Position numbers and translations under genes: made by a program | The notes under the pieces: model-generated | What the model was told of the DNA's origin: nothing | What the model saw: only the letters and a program-made list of their open reading frames with translations | Database searches by the model: none | DNA from: Bidens hawaiensis | Lineage: Eukaryota > Streptophyta > Magnoliopsida > Asterales > Asteraceae | Assembly: GCA_021521415.1 (NCBI GenBank) | Contig: JAIQDT010000059.1 | Span: 496,001 to 560,000, forward strand | Length of the DNA stretch: 64,000 nt | Direction of reading: 5' to 3' | Part shown: in pieces, positions 46,548 through 57,029 of the stretch | Layout: each line of letters begins with the position of its first letter | How positions within the stretch are numbered: position 1 is the stretch's first letter

Positions 46548-49500
46548 TGTCACACCCCATTAAGCGATTTACGGAAGCGTAAAACGGAAATGCAACAGAT
46601 ACAACTGGTATCAAATACATTGTTCATAAAGTAACATTACTAACTAATTTACAATATATTACATCGTTCTAATCTCTTTTACAAACTAGGTGATACAATC
46701 AAACCGGTTCTTCAATTACTTTACTTCTAACTCAAATGCCCACGACATCAATCATCAGTCAGACACGTAACGCACAGGAAATTACTTCTCATATCTGATT
46801 ACCTGAAAAGCATGTTAAAACAGGTCCACTACGAATAGTTGGTGAGTTTCATAAGTTTAACGAAATCAGTTTCTGCGTACCACACAGTCATAGTTTGTAT
46901 GTACGCGCGTATGTAAAAATATGTATTTACGTTTGTATAAATATGTACAGCCATATCCTTGTGTGTGCATATGCACACATGTAAGTTTATAATATGAATT
47001 CGAAATTTCAGTAAAATCGTGATTGTTTGTTCGTACTACCTGTTTCCAATTTCCGTGTTTAACCAAACACTGTGGACCCCCTTCCTCCCACAACGGTTCC
47101 ACATAAACTCAACCACTGTGGCCCCCCTTCCGCCCACAACGGTTCCGCGTTAACATCAACCACTGTGGTCCCCCTTCCACCCACAATGATTTCACGTAAA
47201 CTCAAACATTATATAGTGTACACGCAAATAATTAGTATATTCTACACATAGTATTTCCTACGGCTAATCACATAGCATGTATATAGACACATATACACAT
47301 ATAGTATTTATCACGTATCACCAAATACTGTGGCTCCCCATCCGCCCACAATACGCATAATCACATTATTTTCTTAGCATTCATGTCATAATCAAGTTAG
47401 TTCGTTTAATAAGTTGCAGCAGAACTTGGCTCATAGGCCATATTCAACTTTAGTTTATAAGTTGTAGCAGAACTTGGCTCATAGGCCATACTCAACTTTA
47501 GTTTATAAGTATGGCTCATAGGCCATACTCAACTTTAGTTTAGTAAGTTGCAGCAGAACTTGGCTCATAGGCCACACTCAACTTTAGTTTAGTAAGTTGC
47601 AGCAGAACTTGGCTCATAGGCCATACTCAACTTTAGTTTAGTACTATTGTGGCCCCCCCTTCCGCCCACAATAGCCCCATGGTCATTACAGACCACGTTA
47701 TTCACCAATGGCCCTTACAGACCACGTTATTCACCAATGGCCATTACAGACCACGTTATTTCCTCAACCTGTTGTGTTTAGCATTATATAGCGTATATGT
47801 ATAAACAGGTTGTCACGTATGATTTCATTATGTTTTGGCTTTCGTAGTGTTCCCATTTAATATATAGATCACAATAATAATCACCTTTCCTCAGCATGTA
47901 GTTTATCATTATGTTGTAGGAATTTTTCATATATGAAGGTTCAGGTATTTTTCGTTCTGAATCGTTTTCAGATAGATAATGCATATGAACATGCTTTTCA
48001 CCCCAAAAGTTTTTAAACAGTTTGAAAATAGGGGTCATGAAACTCACGGTTTTGTAGGCAATCAGTGCGAGATCAGCACGGGGTTCATTTCCCTTGCTAT
48101 CACTTAGTCCCTATAGTCCATACTATAATAATATTAATATTTTAATATTATTATAATCTCAGTACTAAACTGGGCTGTATAACTAATTTGGGTATAACTG
48201 GAACGCCCAGAAAGTGACAATAGGCTTAGGTTGTGATGTTGTTCAATGACTAATACTTAAAACCGAACTTGGCTCAGATTCCCGTTTTCCCAGCTAGGCC
48301 AAGTTGTTTGTTTACGCGTTCAGAAAACAGTTATGAGGAAATAAGCTTGGGTAAATATATTGGTTAATAAAATGATTAAGTTATAACGAAGGATCACATA
48401 CTGGGATACCAGATTAGCCTCGGGGCCCGTTTTCGTTTATTCAGTTTGATTTAAGAAGAAACGCGCACAATCTATCCGGATTGTCTAGGTTTCTCATAGA
48501 AAAGTTCGTTTTTACTTAATTAATTCAAAAATATGATTTTTTATCACTCTTGGTGTTTTGATATTCCCGCAGGTTCGTTAGTCGCGAACTTGCCGGTTTT
48601 TATAAAAGCTGAATTTGTTTAATCTTCAAATTAGTATAATTAATTAACCGTTAAGCATTAAATTATGAAAATTTAGCCACTTATCAATTAAAATATGTAG
48701 ATTTTAATAAAAATATTTCTGGAATTATTTACTGATTTATTAATTTATAAAAATTCATTTTATCAGCTATATTTCGCCTGAAAATCGTCCGTTTATCCCA
48801 AAAAATTTCCAAAAATTCCACAAAAATTCCTGAATACTAAAATCATGTACCAAAACAACCTGTATCAATTCCAGAATGTAAAAAGCTTGTTCAATATTCT
48901 TTTCGTCCCAAATTCGGCTATAAAAATTCACACGAACGCATATGTACAAAACACGTTTAGACTTCTCCAAATGATCTAAAAATTCATATGTGATCAAAAT
49001 ACATCATATCTGAGTTCCCAGAAAAATTTCGGTAATAAATTCGCCAAATAAACGTCCCAATTCGGTAATAAATTCGCCAAATATTGTCGGATGGTCGAAA
49101 AATTACCAAATTTGAAAAGGGACTCAAAGACATGGTCCCTGATGTCCCTGCAAAATTTCAAGGCCTATTAATATGCACATCACAACCTTAACCTAAACAG
49201 CCCGTAAGCGAGTGTTTCGGCATTACCTTAGCGGTTTTGGTTCGTTTCCACCTTTCTAATCAACTTTTTCAAGCCCTTGTGCTCCTATGTAGGCTATGTA
49301 CAGGTCCTATATCACAAACCAATCAGGTTTCATCAATAGAACATCCATTTAACTTAGGGTTTCGGCTAGTGCACAAAAACAAACTTTTGAACCGTAAAAA
49401 GGCCGTTTCAACCCTTTAATCCATGTTTATGGCCAAACAAACTATCAAACCAGGTTCCTTACCATGTGTATGATCAAAAAATGTTTATGGACCATTTTTA

Positions 49501-50290
49501 GGGTTTTTACATGGTTAGGAATGATTTTTGGCAATCAAGCTATGTTTTTATGGTATCAATCGAGTTTAAACGAGTTAAACTTAGCCAAAAATGTAGCTTT
49601 TTACCTTGTTCTTGCTGGGTTTTGAGAGGACCAGGTTGATATCCAGAGTTTTCCACAAGAAAATGGCTTTAAAATATCTTGGATTTGTTTTTATATTTAA
49701 AGGAAAACCAAGGGAGGAAAAGTCTTTTTTGGCGGGCTGGCTCGTTGGGTCCCCTTTTTGGCCCATTTGGCCCACTTTTCTTGATTTACATGCCCGAACG
49801 TGAAATTCCAAGTCCAAATTTATTTCTAGTTTTGTTTTTAGTGCGAAAAATATATCGGGTACGACAAACAGTGCGAAAACGAGTGTTTTTTGGCTATTTT
49901 TGTGTAAATTTATAAAAACATACTATATGTTTGTAAAAATCAAAAATATTTTCACGGATTGCTTAAAACATTTCAAATAAGTGTTTGGTAAGTCTTTTTC
50001 GGCTTAACAGATGATACAATGCTTGGTTTGTAACTATCTTTCGCGTTTAAATCTATAGCGGGTAGTTAAATGAGCATGTTTTCGTTTAACTTGTTTGCTA
50101 TCAAACTAAGACCATATTACTAATATTTTAGCTTATATTACACATATAACACTTATAGATGGCCCCCCGGGATATCTGGGTCATAACCGGACCCGTTCGG
50201 TTAATCGTTCGTTTGTTACGCAAAAAGCGTTTATTTGCTTAATCGATAAATACGTACTGAGGTGTACCTTGTTTTGGCTCAAATGTCACA
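46548..50290 (-). repeat. 3' LTR of gypsy fragment F
   Basis: Left end TGTCACACCCC and right end ATGTCACA (minus-strand start TGTGACAT), directly beside the polypurine tract at 50291-50301. 3,743 bp, noncoding, with several minisatellites. TAAAG (46543-46547) precedes it; no partner was found because the other end is lost. Confidence 0.75.
47040..47760 (+). repeat. cluster of minisatellites in LTR F
   Basis: Three families sit together. About 47060-47215: three units of about 48 bp with ACTGTGG.CCCCCTTCC, plus isolated copies near 47328 and 47644. About 47411-47643: five units of about 48 bp with GCAGAACTTGGCTCATAGGC, one of them shortened to 38 bp. About 47679-47760: three units of about 28-29 bp with TTACAGACCACGTTATT. 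Confidence 0.85.
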
Positions 50291-50301
50291 TTCTCCCCCC
50301 G
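50291..50301 (-). other. polypurine tract of fragment F
   Basis: Minus strand CGGGGGGAGAA immediately before the LTR start TGTGACA, preceded by TTTTGGGGACGAAATTTTCT, a context common at the 3' end of plant chromoviruses. Confidence 0.8.
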
Positions 50302-51861
50302 TTAGAAAATTTCGTCCCCAAAATTTGATAAGTCAATTACGCCCCTTTAGGGAGAAAGTTTATAATTATATGTTACAGATTTCATTCTTTTGTTTCCGTA
50401 CACAATCGATTCCCCGTTGTGGATACTCCCCAAACTTATTCAATGAGATTTTATTGAGTAATCAGTGTTTGATTTTCCCCGTTCAACATTTTCTCGGGTT
50501 CGTTTACAGAGTTTAGTTGTATACAAGATTTCAGGTGGTACTAATTTCATCCTGTTGGTAAGGTACTCGTTCTGATTCGATATATATAAAATATCGGGAA
50601 TGAGGTAATTTTGTTTAATACGTTATGGGATTAACCTTCGAGGCAATTTTGTACAGTTCCATGTATTTTCAAGTTAACTCGTCGGTTTCATTAACTCAAC
50701 TAACACCTTTCAAGAATCGTCACCTTCTCACATTCATCGGTATAGTACTCTGGTTAGCCTCAAGCGACTTTCAGTTTGTTTTCGATATTACGAGCTTTAT
50801 CTATGGTTTCCAGAATCGATTCGGGTTTTTGTAATTTGGGGGTCGCCTATTTTCAATTGAATAAGGTAGCGAGTTACATTCTTGCTCGTATAATATCTAT
50901 ATCTGTGTATCGGGGATTGAAATTACTGGTCTCACTTTCCTCTAATGTTTGAATATTGATTGTTTGTTAGAAGATTAAAGACCATGTTCGTGTCGATTAG
51001 GGATCTAAGTTTCATACATAACTTACTAAGGATAAGATTTTGTTAAGGCGCGTTTTTTTTTTCAGTTGGGTAGTTGTTACAAATCAGAAGAAGGTATTTG
51101 GAGTGGATTAGTCAGGGAACTATCATTCAGCTTGAATTGCTTTCTCGGGATGTTTAAGGAACACGTGTTAAGGGTTCCATTTTAGTCTGTTTCCCACTTC
51201 CAATGGGGTATCTCGAATTGTTGTAGCATCTCCGAGGATCTTTAGTATTCCCCCAGAACTTACAATAGTGCACACTTTACAACACATGAGCCTATGATTC
51301 CTTCATAGATTTCTCTTGCATCTTTATACTAGTACTCAGTTTATCCAAACATCTGGCCTGACTTTTCCTTGTTCATCACTTGGTTATTAAGGCTATAAAA
51401 GTTTAAAGTTCAAGTTTCGGTTACGGATAGTATAGTTTTCCTCATCCGTGTTTCGTCATTGGGGTATTAGGTTTTGTTCCGTGTACGGGATCACTTCTTT
51501 ATCTAGAAGAGGCAGTATAGCAGTTCTATTTCTATATATAACCTTCATTTGAACTCAATTAACTAGTCCATACTGACTATTACACAATGACTCCTCACTT
51601 CCACCGGGAGTGCATCGATAGGGAATAGCTAGTTATTTAGCTTAAGAGGGTAGTTTTTTTTGAGTAATATGGTTAGTATTTATAGTCTTACTTTTAGTGG
51701 TTTCTATAGTATACAGAGTTGTTATTTTACTAGACGGTATATTTTCCAAGGTAATAACTTGTAGGAACGAAATGTCTATCAGTGTCCGTAATAAATAAAC
51801 TAAAGTATATTAGGCATTACTAAGAATGTACCTGTCATTACATTTGTTCTATATGGTTTAT
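50302..51861 (-). other. noncoding stretch between gag and 3' LTR of F
   Basis: About 1.55 kb where pol would be expected. I find no protease, RT, RNase H or integrase motif on either strand, only short chance frames. Confidence 0.6.
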
Positions 51862-53220
51862 TCACAGTACGTGTCCCCTAGTCGAGTTGGACGTCGATGC
51901 CGGTCCTTGCCTTTGTCTTTCCATCGCAATTGGGTTCAATCTAGGGCAGTCTTTCTTGATGTGCTCCATACTACCACACTCATAGCAGGCATTACGGTTT
52001 ATTATGGGTTGGTTTTGGTAGACTAGTTGTTGTCGTGTTGGTTGCGGTTGGGGTAGTTTTGAGTCCTGGAGTTGGGTTGATGGATTTATAGTGTTCATAA
52101 CGGTTCTACAATTTTGGGCATAGTGTCCCACCTTCCCACATTTGTGACACACATTGGTCTGACATTCACCAACATGATGATAACCACATTTTCCACATCT
52201 AGGCAAAGGCCCGTTATACTTATCTTGCTTCACATCGGAACTGATCATAGAGTAATTTTGTATTGCAGGGCGCGCACATTTATTCTGTTGTCTTTCTTGT
52301 ATTCCCGCTCCATAATTGGTTCGTTTTGTACCAGATGATTCCCCGAGCATTCTTAACGCACCACTTCTAATCAAATCAGAAGTTACAATGCTGGCTTGTA
52401 ACACGACATTTTCGAAAGTTACAGGGCCAGTTGAATTAACCAAACTCCTGACTTCGGGGGCTAAACCCCAAATGTAGCGTTCAGTACGTTTAGATTCTGG
52501 AGTAACTAACCATGGGACTAGACGAGCCAGTTCGTTAAAGCGGTGGGTATACTCCAAGTGATCTGCACCCTTCATTTCTAGATTCCAAAGTTCTTGCTCT
52601 AATTTCTGAATTTCGTTTATCGGACAAAAGGGTTTTATCATAAGATTTTTAAGTTCTGTCCTAGACATACGATTGGTTGCCTCTTGTCCTCGAATTTGCA
52701 CAACAGTATTCCACCACATTAGCGCGTGGTCTACAAATGTAGAAGTAGCAAATTTGACAATACAATCTGGTGGACAGTTAGTGATATTAATGATGGATTC
52801 AGTCTTTTCGATCCACTTTACCAGTCCATTTGGTCCCTCAGTACCGCTAAATTCCATAGGTTTACATAGCATGAAGTTCTTAAGTTGATATCCGTGTTGC
52901 GGGGGATTTTGATTGTTACAACTATTGTTCAAGTTCGGTGGGAGATTATCATTATTGAAAGTAATATTAGTATTCAACGGGGGAGTATTAGTTGTGATAG
53001 TATCAGTATTTATCGGGGGAGTATTTGTGGTTGTATTAGTATTTGTCAAGGGATTAGTATTTACGGCCGCGTTAGCGTTCGACACTTGATTTGTATTCAT
53101 AGTTGTATGGATACCAGCAGCGAATTGTGCTGCTATTGTCGGAAGTACTATTTGTAGTTGTCGAGCGATCATCACGGCTACATCTGCCTCAGACGACGTG
53201 TTTACTTTCTTCGGGGCCAT
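51862..53220 (-). CDS. intact gypsy gag with two zinc knuckles, fragment F
   Basis: An uninterrupted 452-codon minus-strand frame, ATG at 53218-53220 (MAPKKVNTSSEADVAV) to a stop at 51862. An N-terminal helix is followed by Asn/Thr-rich low-complexity repeats (about residues 40-105). Then comes a gypsy capsid domain (FSGTEGPNGLVKWIEKTE, DHALMWWNTVV, PFCPINEIQKLEQELWNLEM) and two CCHC knuckles (CHKCGKVGHYAQNC and CYECGSMEHIKKDC). It is the only long retroelement gene in the window without a visible lesion. Gag forms the particle and binds RNA; without pol it would depend on a partner element. Confidence 0.88.
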   Translation of the reverse strand: MAPKKVNTSSEADVAVMIARQLQIVLPTIAAQFAAGIHTTMNTNQVSNANAAVNTNPLTNTNTTTNTPPINTDTITTNTPPLNTNITFNNDNLPPNLNNSCNNQNPPQHGYQLKNFMLCKPMEFSGTEGPNGLVKWIEKTESIINITNCPPDCIVKFATSTFVDHALMWWNTVVQIRGQEATNRMSRTELKNLMIKPFCPINEIQKLEQELWNLEMKGADHLEYTHRFNELARLVPWLVTPESKRTERYIWGLAPEVRSLVNSTGPVTFENVVLQASIVTSDLIRSGALRMLGESSGTKRTNYGAGIQERQQNKCARPAIQNYSMISSDVKQDKYNGPLPRCGKCGYHHVGECQTNVCHKCGKVGHYAQNCRTVMNTINPSTQLQDSKLPQPQPTRQQLVYQNQPIINRNACYECGSMEHIKKDCPRLNPIAMERQRQGPASTSNSTRGHVL

Positions 53221-53319
53221 TCTATAACCAAAACCAGTTATCCCATAATTAATCGTAGGGTTGATTAGGTTAGTTGAAAGGTTTTAGGGGCTGAGGTAAA
53301 GTAATTGGGTTTGGGTTGG

Positions 53320-53440
53320 GCCTCGGCCCAAGTTGTTGGGCCTTGGGCCAAAGTGTTGGGCCTTGGGCCAAGTTGTTGGGCCTTGGGCCAAGTGTTGGGC
53401 CTTAGGCCAAGTTGTTGGGCCTTGGGCCAAAGTGTTGGGC
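53320..53440 (+). repeat. TTGGGCC minisatellite in LTR E
   Basis: About six units of 19-21 bp, TGTTGGGCCTTGGGCCAAAG with one- or two-base differences, matching the array in LTR D. Confidence 0.85.
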
Positions 53441-53712
53441 TTGAACGGCCTATTAGGCAAGAGTGTTCTTACGGTCTAGTTTAGTAACGCGTTGTGTATA
53501 ATTTACAGGCCCTTGCTTGTGATTGTGCACTTAGGGATTTCCTAGCTCGTTGCAGGTGTTCGATTGATTTCAGGTGAGTTCTTGATGCCCCGTTTAACTC
53601 TTTTTAAGTTTTGGGCTAGGATGCACACCTAAGCGATTTTGCTTGATGAAATGTTTTAAACGATTTTACATAGGCTTGCTAGTATTGGTAGTCCTTGGAA
53701 TGTTAAAGAATG

Positions 53713-53716
53713 TATG

Positions 53717-53770
<54 letters not shown>

Positions 53771-53780
53771 TATATATTAG
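53713..53780 (+). repeat. (TA)n microsatellite
   Basis: A long TA dinucleotide run in LTR E, preceded by GTATGTATG as in LTR D but much longer. Confidence 0.9.
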
Positions 53781-54426
53781 AATGGCCAATATTTGGCAAA
53801 TGTTGTAATCGTCTCGACTACTGAATGTTGCGTATGCCTACTTTGCGTTTGCATGCGCTGAATGTTACGTGTTTGGGTTGTACGTTTTCTCGGCCCTGAA
53901 TGTTATTATTGAATGTTATATATATATATAGGAATGCACGTATAAAGATGCTCATACGTAAGGATGATTATTTATTTGAATGTGGTGAACTAACCGATGT
54001 ACTTCCGTTTACCGTTTTAAAATCGTTGGAATGATTATTAAGACTTTTGTTACTTATTTCAAACTTGAACTCACTCAGCTTAAGCTGACTTTGTGTGCAT
54101 GTTAGTGTGAGTTTCAGGTTAGGAAGAGGATGCCTTATCGCTTGGACGTGCACGAATTTACTTGGACGGTGAAGGGCATACGGGAATTGAAGATTTTATT
54201 ACTAACCATTTATTTTTAAAAAACTTTTATTTAAAGATAATTATGTAGGTTTTGGGCAAAATTCCCGGGTTTTGGGAACTCATTTACTTATTTACGTTTT
54301 CCGCCGAATTATACTATGTGATGCTTATTTTAATGAAAATAATTGTTTTTAAGTTTAATTATTTTTATGAGTGTTTTGAATGATTACCAACTGTGGGGTT
54401 CCCGGGGTTCGGGGCCTTACATAAAA

Positions 54427-55915
54427 GCAACATTTGCCCTCTCCATTTCAGCAGTATGATTGCTCCAATCAAATTCCCCATCCTGTAGCACCCTGGTAAC
54501 AGCAGCATTTCCTTGTTCTCTCTACTGGTTCATGTTGTTTTCATTTGTTCTGTTCTGGTTTGTGTGACCCTGCAATTGGTTGTTTCTTTGAGGTTGAAAT
54601 GTTTGCTTTTGGGGTCTGTTTGGATTTTGGTAGGGGTTCTGATTGGTAATCTGATTCCTTTGCTGTTGGAAATTTTGATTCTGGTTCTGGTAGAATTGAT
54701 TTTGATTCAATTGATTTCCAGCTTGCCTTGGCATGTTACATTCTATGACAAAGTGTCCAGGTTGTTGACAGTTATTACAGATGGCCTTCGATTTGTCAAA
54801 TCCAATTCTTTTAGTTGGACCATTGAAGCTTGTTCTACCTGTCCTGTTATACAATCTCTTGCTCCTCACTGCTAGCATAGCTGCTTGCCATTTAATGTCC
54901 ATATCTTCAAAATCATCAACATCTATTTGTTCTAGATCTTCTTACAGAATGCTTATATTTATCAGATTCTTGGCCGAAAAGGCATGGTATGACTCAGTGA
55001 ACACGGAGAACAAGGCCTGATAGTCTGTTCCTTGAGTTGGGTTGTGCTGCAAGAATGTAGTCTGCCTATTTGCTGGAGTTGGTGTGTCATCTTCAATCAG
55101 CTGAACATTAAATCTTGATTGGCTACTGCAAGATGAGCTTGTTTTTTATGGTTCCTCAATAATAGGCTGTTGATTCTTGATTGAGAGGTTGCCCATTGGT
55201 GCTACAAGAGCATTGTTCATTTGAAAAATTGGTTTGTCCTCTTGAATCATATGGTTCTCAATTATCTCATATTCTGCAGCCTTGAGAAAGGCAATTACAT
55301 CATCCAATTTAAAGTTTGGAAAACTGGCCTTTTCTTTGATGAACTTGCTGGCAGTGTACCACTCACCAGACAGAGATGATAAAAGTTTCTTGTTCAGATC
55401 AAAATCAGATATTTGTAGGTCTGTTGTTCTAATTTCATTCACAATCATCATGAACCTTTGCAGAACTGACTTTAGTCTTTCCCTTCCTTAAACTTGAATC
55501 TGTCAAGCTGCTGTTTCAATTTGTCTTTCTTGATGTCTCTCAATTCAGTATTCCCTTCAAACATTTCAATAACTACATCATACATACCCTTTGCGGTCTT
55601 ATGATGATTTACAGTTGTTAGGATTTCCCAAGAAAGCCCTAATTTTAGCATAGACAGAGCTTTATCATCTCTCTTCTTCATCTTCAGTTCAACTGTTGTG
55701 TTGTTGTTTGGAGCTGTTGAAGGAACGTAGTTTCCTTCAGTGATGGAAGTCCAGAGCTCTGGCTCATTGTAGTTCACAGCTGCTTCAAAGAGCACCTTCC
55801 ATTTTATGAAGTTTTCTTGTCCAAGCAGCCTTGGAATCTTGTTTGTGGATACTTCTTGGTCTTCCAGTTCAGTAGATCTGAGGTTTGCAGTAGTGAAAGC
55901 AGAGTAAAGCTTCAA
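54427..55915 (-). pseudogene. copia gag, N-terminal part, element B
   Basis: ATG at 55913-55915 (MKLYSAFTTANLRS) is 47 bases after the primer site. Gag landmarks are LLGQENFIKWKVLFEAAV, KTAKGMYDVVIEMFEGN and KLLSSLSGEWYTASKFI. The first zinc knuckle CNNCQQPGHFVIEC is at 54738-54779, then a very Gln/Asn-rich tail. Breaks: a shift near 55460-55475, loss of frame near 55140 and a TAG near 54524. LTR E interrupts it at the TAAAA target (54422-54426). Confidence 0.83.
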
Positions 55916-55962
55916 AATTTTTCACAACCTTCTGTCTCGTAGCCTTCAGCGAGCTTACTCAA

Positions 55963-55974
55963 GCTATGATACCA
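55963..55974 (-). other. primer binding site of element B
   Basis: The minus strand reads TGGTATCATAGC, one base from the canonical initiator-Met site, two bases after the LTR end. Confidence 0.85.
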
Positions 55975-55976
55975 CT

Positions 55977-57024
55977 TGTCAGGACCATGAGTCGGGTGAA
56001 ACCTCGAAAGGTTGACAAGAACACACCGACTCTGTTTACCCAAAAGGCCTGTTAGATATCCCGGTGGAATCAGGATATCCAACTGATGAGAACAATGGGG
56101 TATGAATAATAAACACAAAACAGTAATAAATGATCAATCAAAGCTCATTCAATAGACAAAGATTCACTGTAATAAATACATCATTAATGGAACAGTGAAT
56201 GGAATGTCTAGGGTTTTGTGTGACTGCGGAGGCGATTGTACGAGAAAAACAAAGAGAATATTCTTTGGAATGTTTATTGTATTCAGTGCGTGCAAGCCTG
56301 TATTCCGTCTGGAAATCCGTGTCCTAAAAGGTATCCTAGGACCCCTGTTTATAGACCATGACATTCCTTCTAGAAGTTCCTAATCATTACATAATGAAAT
56401 ACAAAATAATACAAGTGTTGAGTCCTCGAGCAAGATAACAATCTTGCTCGAGCAAGCTCACTATGCTAGGTATGCTCGTTGACTGTCCTCGAGCATACTT
56501 TACTTAGAATATCTTCAATGAAGATATTCCCTTCCAGTAGACTTCATTCTTCATGACTAGTCCATGCTTTGCTCGAACCAATCCATCGAGCAAGCTCATT
56601 CTTCTTGATGTCTTCAGCTTTTCTTATTCAGCAATCTTTATCATGCTCGGATGTAAATATTGCTCGGGAGCTGAACTGTGCTCGAAGTCCTTGCTTTGAT
56701 CACTTGACATCTTCTTATTGCATCCATGCTTGTCCCCATGTGCTCGATCATCCTGTGCTCATAACACTTGGTTAAAACCTGTATGATCAAGCTGTTTGCT
56801 CGATTGGCAATCCATGCTCGATAGAAGAATACTCTTGCTTGTTGAAGTGTAGCTTGCTCGAAGCCTTAACACTTAGAAGAATCAACCATTTAAGGTTCTG
56901 AAGACCTTGCTCGAAGTAGTAAAACCATGCTCGATCGTCTAGGCTTGCTCGAAGTCTATACTTAGCCGTTTTCTGAGGAGGTTGAGAAGATTCCAATCTT
57001 CCTTATCATAAATCCAACCCAACA
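55977..57024 (-). repeat. 5' LTR of element B
   Basis: 1,048 bp, TGTTGG... at 57024 to ...GACA at 55977 (minus orientation), followed by the primer site. It contains the TGCTCGA array (56423-56960) upstream of the TATA box. AAAGT at 57025-57029 is the target duplication. Confidence 0.92.
56345..56355 (-). promoter_or_regulatory. TATA box of element B 5' LTR
   Basis: Minus strand TCTATAAACAG; the 3' LTR copy (15296-15307) has TCTATAAATAG. It lies directly downstream of the word array, mirroring element C. Confidence 0.55.
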
Positions 57025-57029
57025 AAAGT

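Larger units (their letters stand above)
46548..53224 (-). mobile_element. gypsy fragment F: 3' LTR, UTR and gag but no pol
   Basis: Minus strand, from right to left: gag (53220-51862), about 1.55 kb of noncoding DNA, polypurine tract, then a 3.74-kb LTR ending at 46548. No protease, RT or integrase frame lies between gag and LTR, and no 5' LTR or primer site precedes gag, so the 5' end was lost at about 53221-53265. Gag next to a noncoding stretch and LTR matches the non-autonomous TR-GAG type described in plants. An internal pol deletion in an ordinary Tekay-type element is the alternative. Confidence 0.7.
46381..54421 (+). mobile_element. gypsy LTR E in the gag of B, interrupted by fragment F
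   Basis: Starts TGTAACACCCG and ends TTCGGGGCCTTACA, flanked by the direct repeat TAAAA at 46376-46380 and 54422-54426. The outer LTR is represented only by its first 167 bases (46381-46547) and its last part (about 53225-54421), which resembles solo LTR D from about 19650 onward. Relative to D, roughly 0.8 kb of middle sequence is missing where fragment F sits. It is best read as a solo LTR carrying a later insertion plus a deletion at the right junction. Confidence 0.75.
14929..57024 (-). mobile_element. Ty1/copia Sirevirus-like element B, minus strand, triply interrupted
   Basis: Both LTRs are present (14929-15976 and 55977-57024, each 1,048 bp) and the whole is flanked by the direct repeat AAAGT at 14924-14928 and 57025-57029. 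Reading leftwards: 5' LTR, primer site, gag (cut by LTR E), protease-integrase-RT, RNase H (cut by element C), a 3.1-kb noncoding zone, an env-like gene (cut by solo LTR D), polypurine tract, 3' LTR. Subtracting the three insertions leaves about 16.6 kb. The LTRs differ by roughly 3-4% in the parts I compared by eye, more than those of element C, which agrees with C being the later arrival. Confidence 0.92.

Noticed and set aside
51862..53220. Treating gag F as a host-domesticated gene
   Set aside because: It is intact, but it is still linked to its polypurine tract and LTR, so a retroelement gag is the simpler reading.
46381..54421. Reading this block as one complete gypsy element with two LTRs
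   Set aside because: The left part lacks the repeat block and GGGGCCTTACA end of the right part, so the outer ends belong to one LTR and the middle to a different, opposite-strand element.
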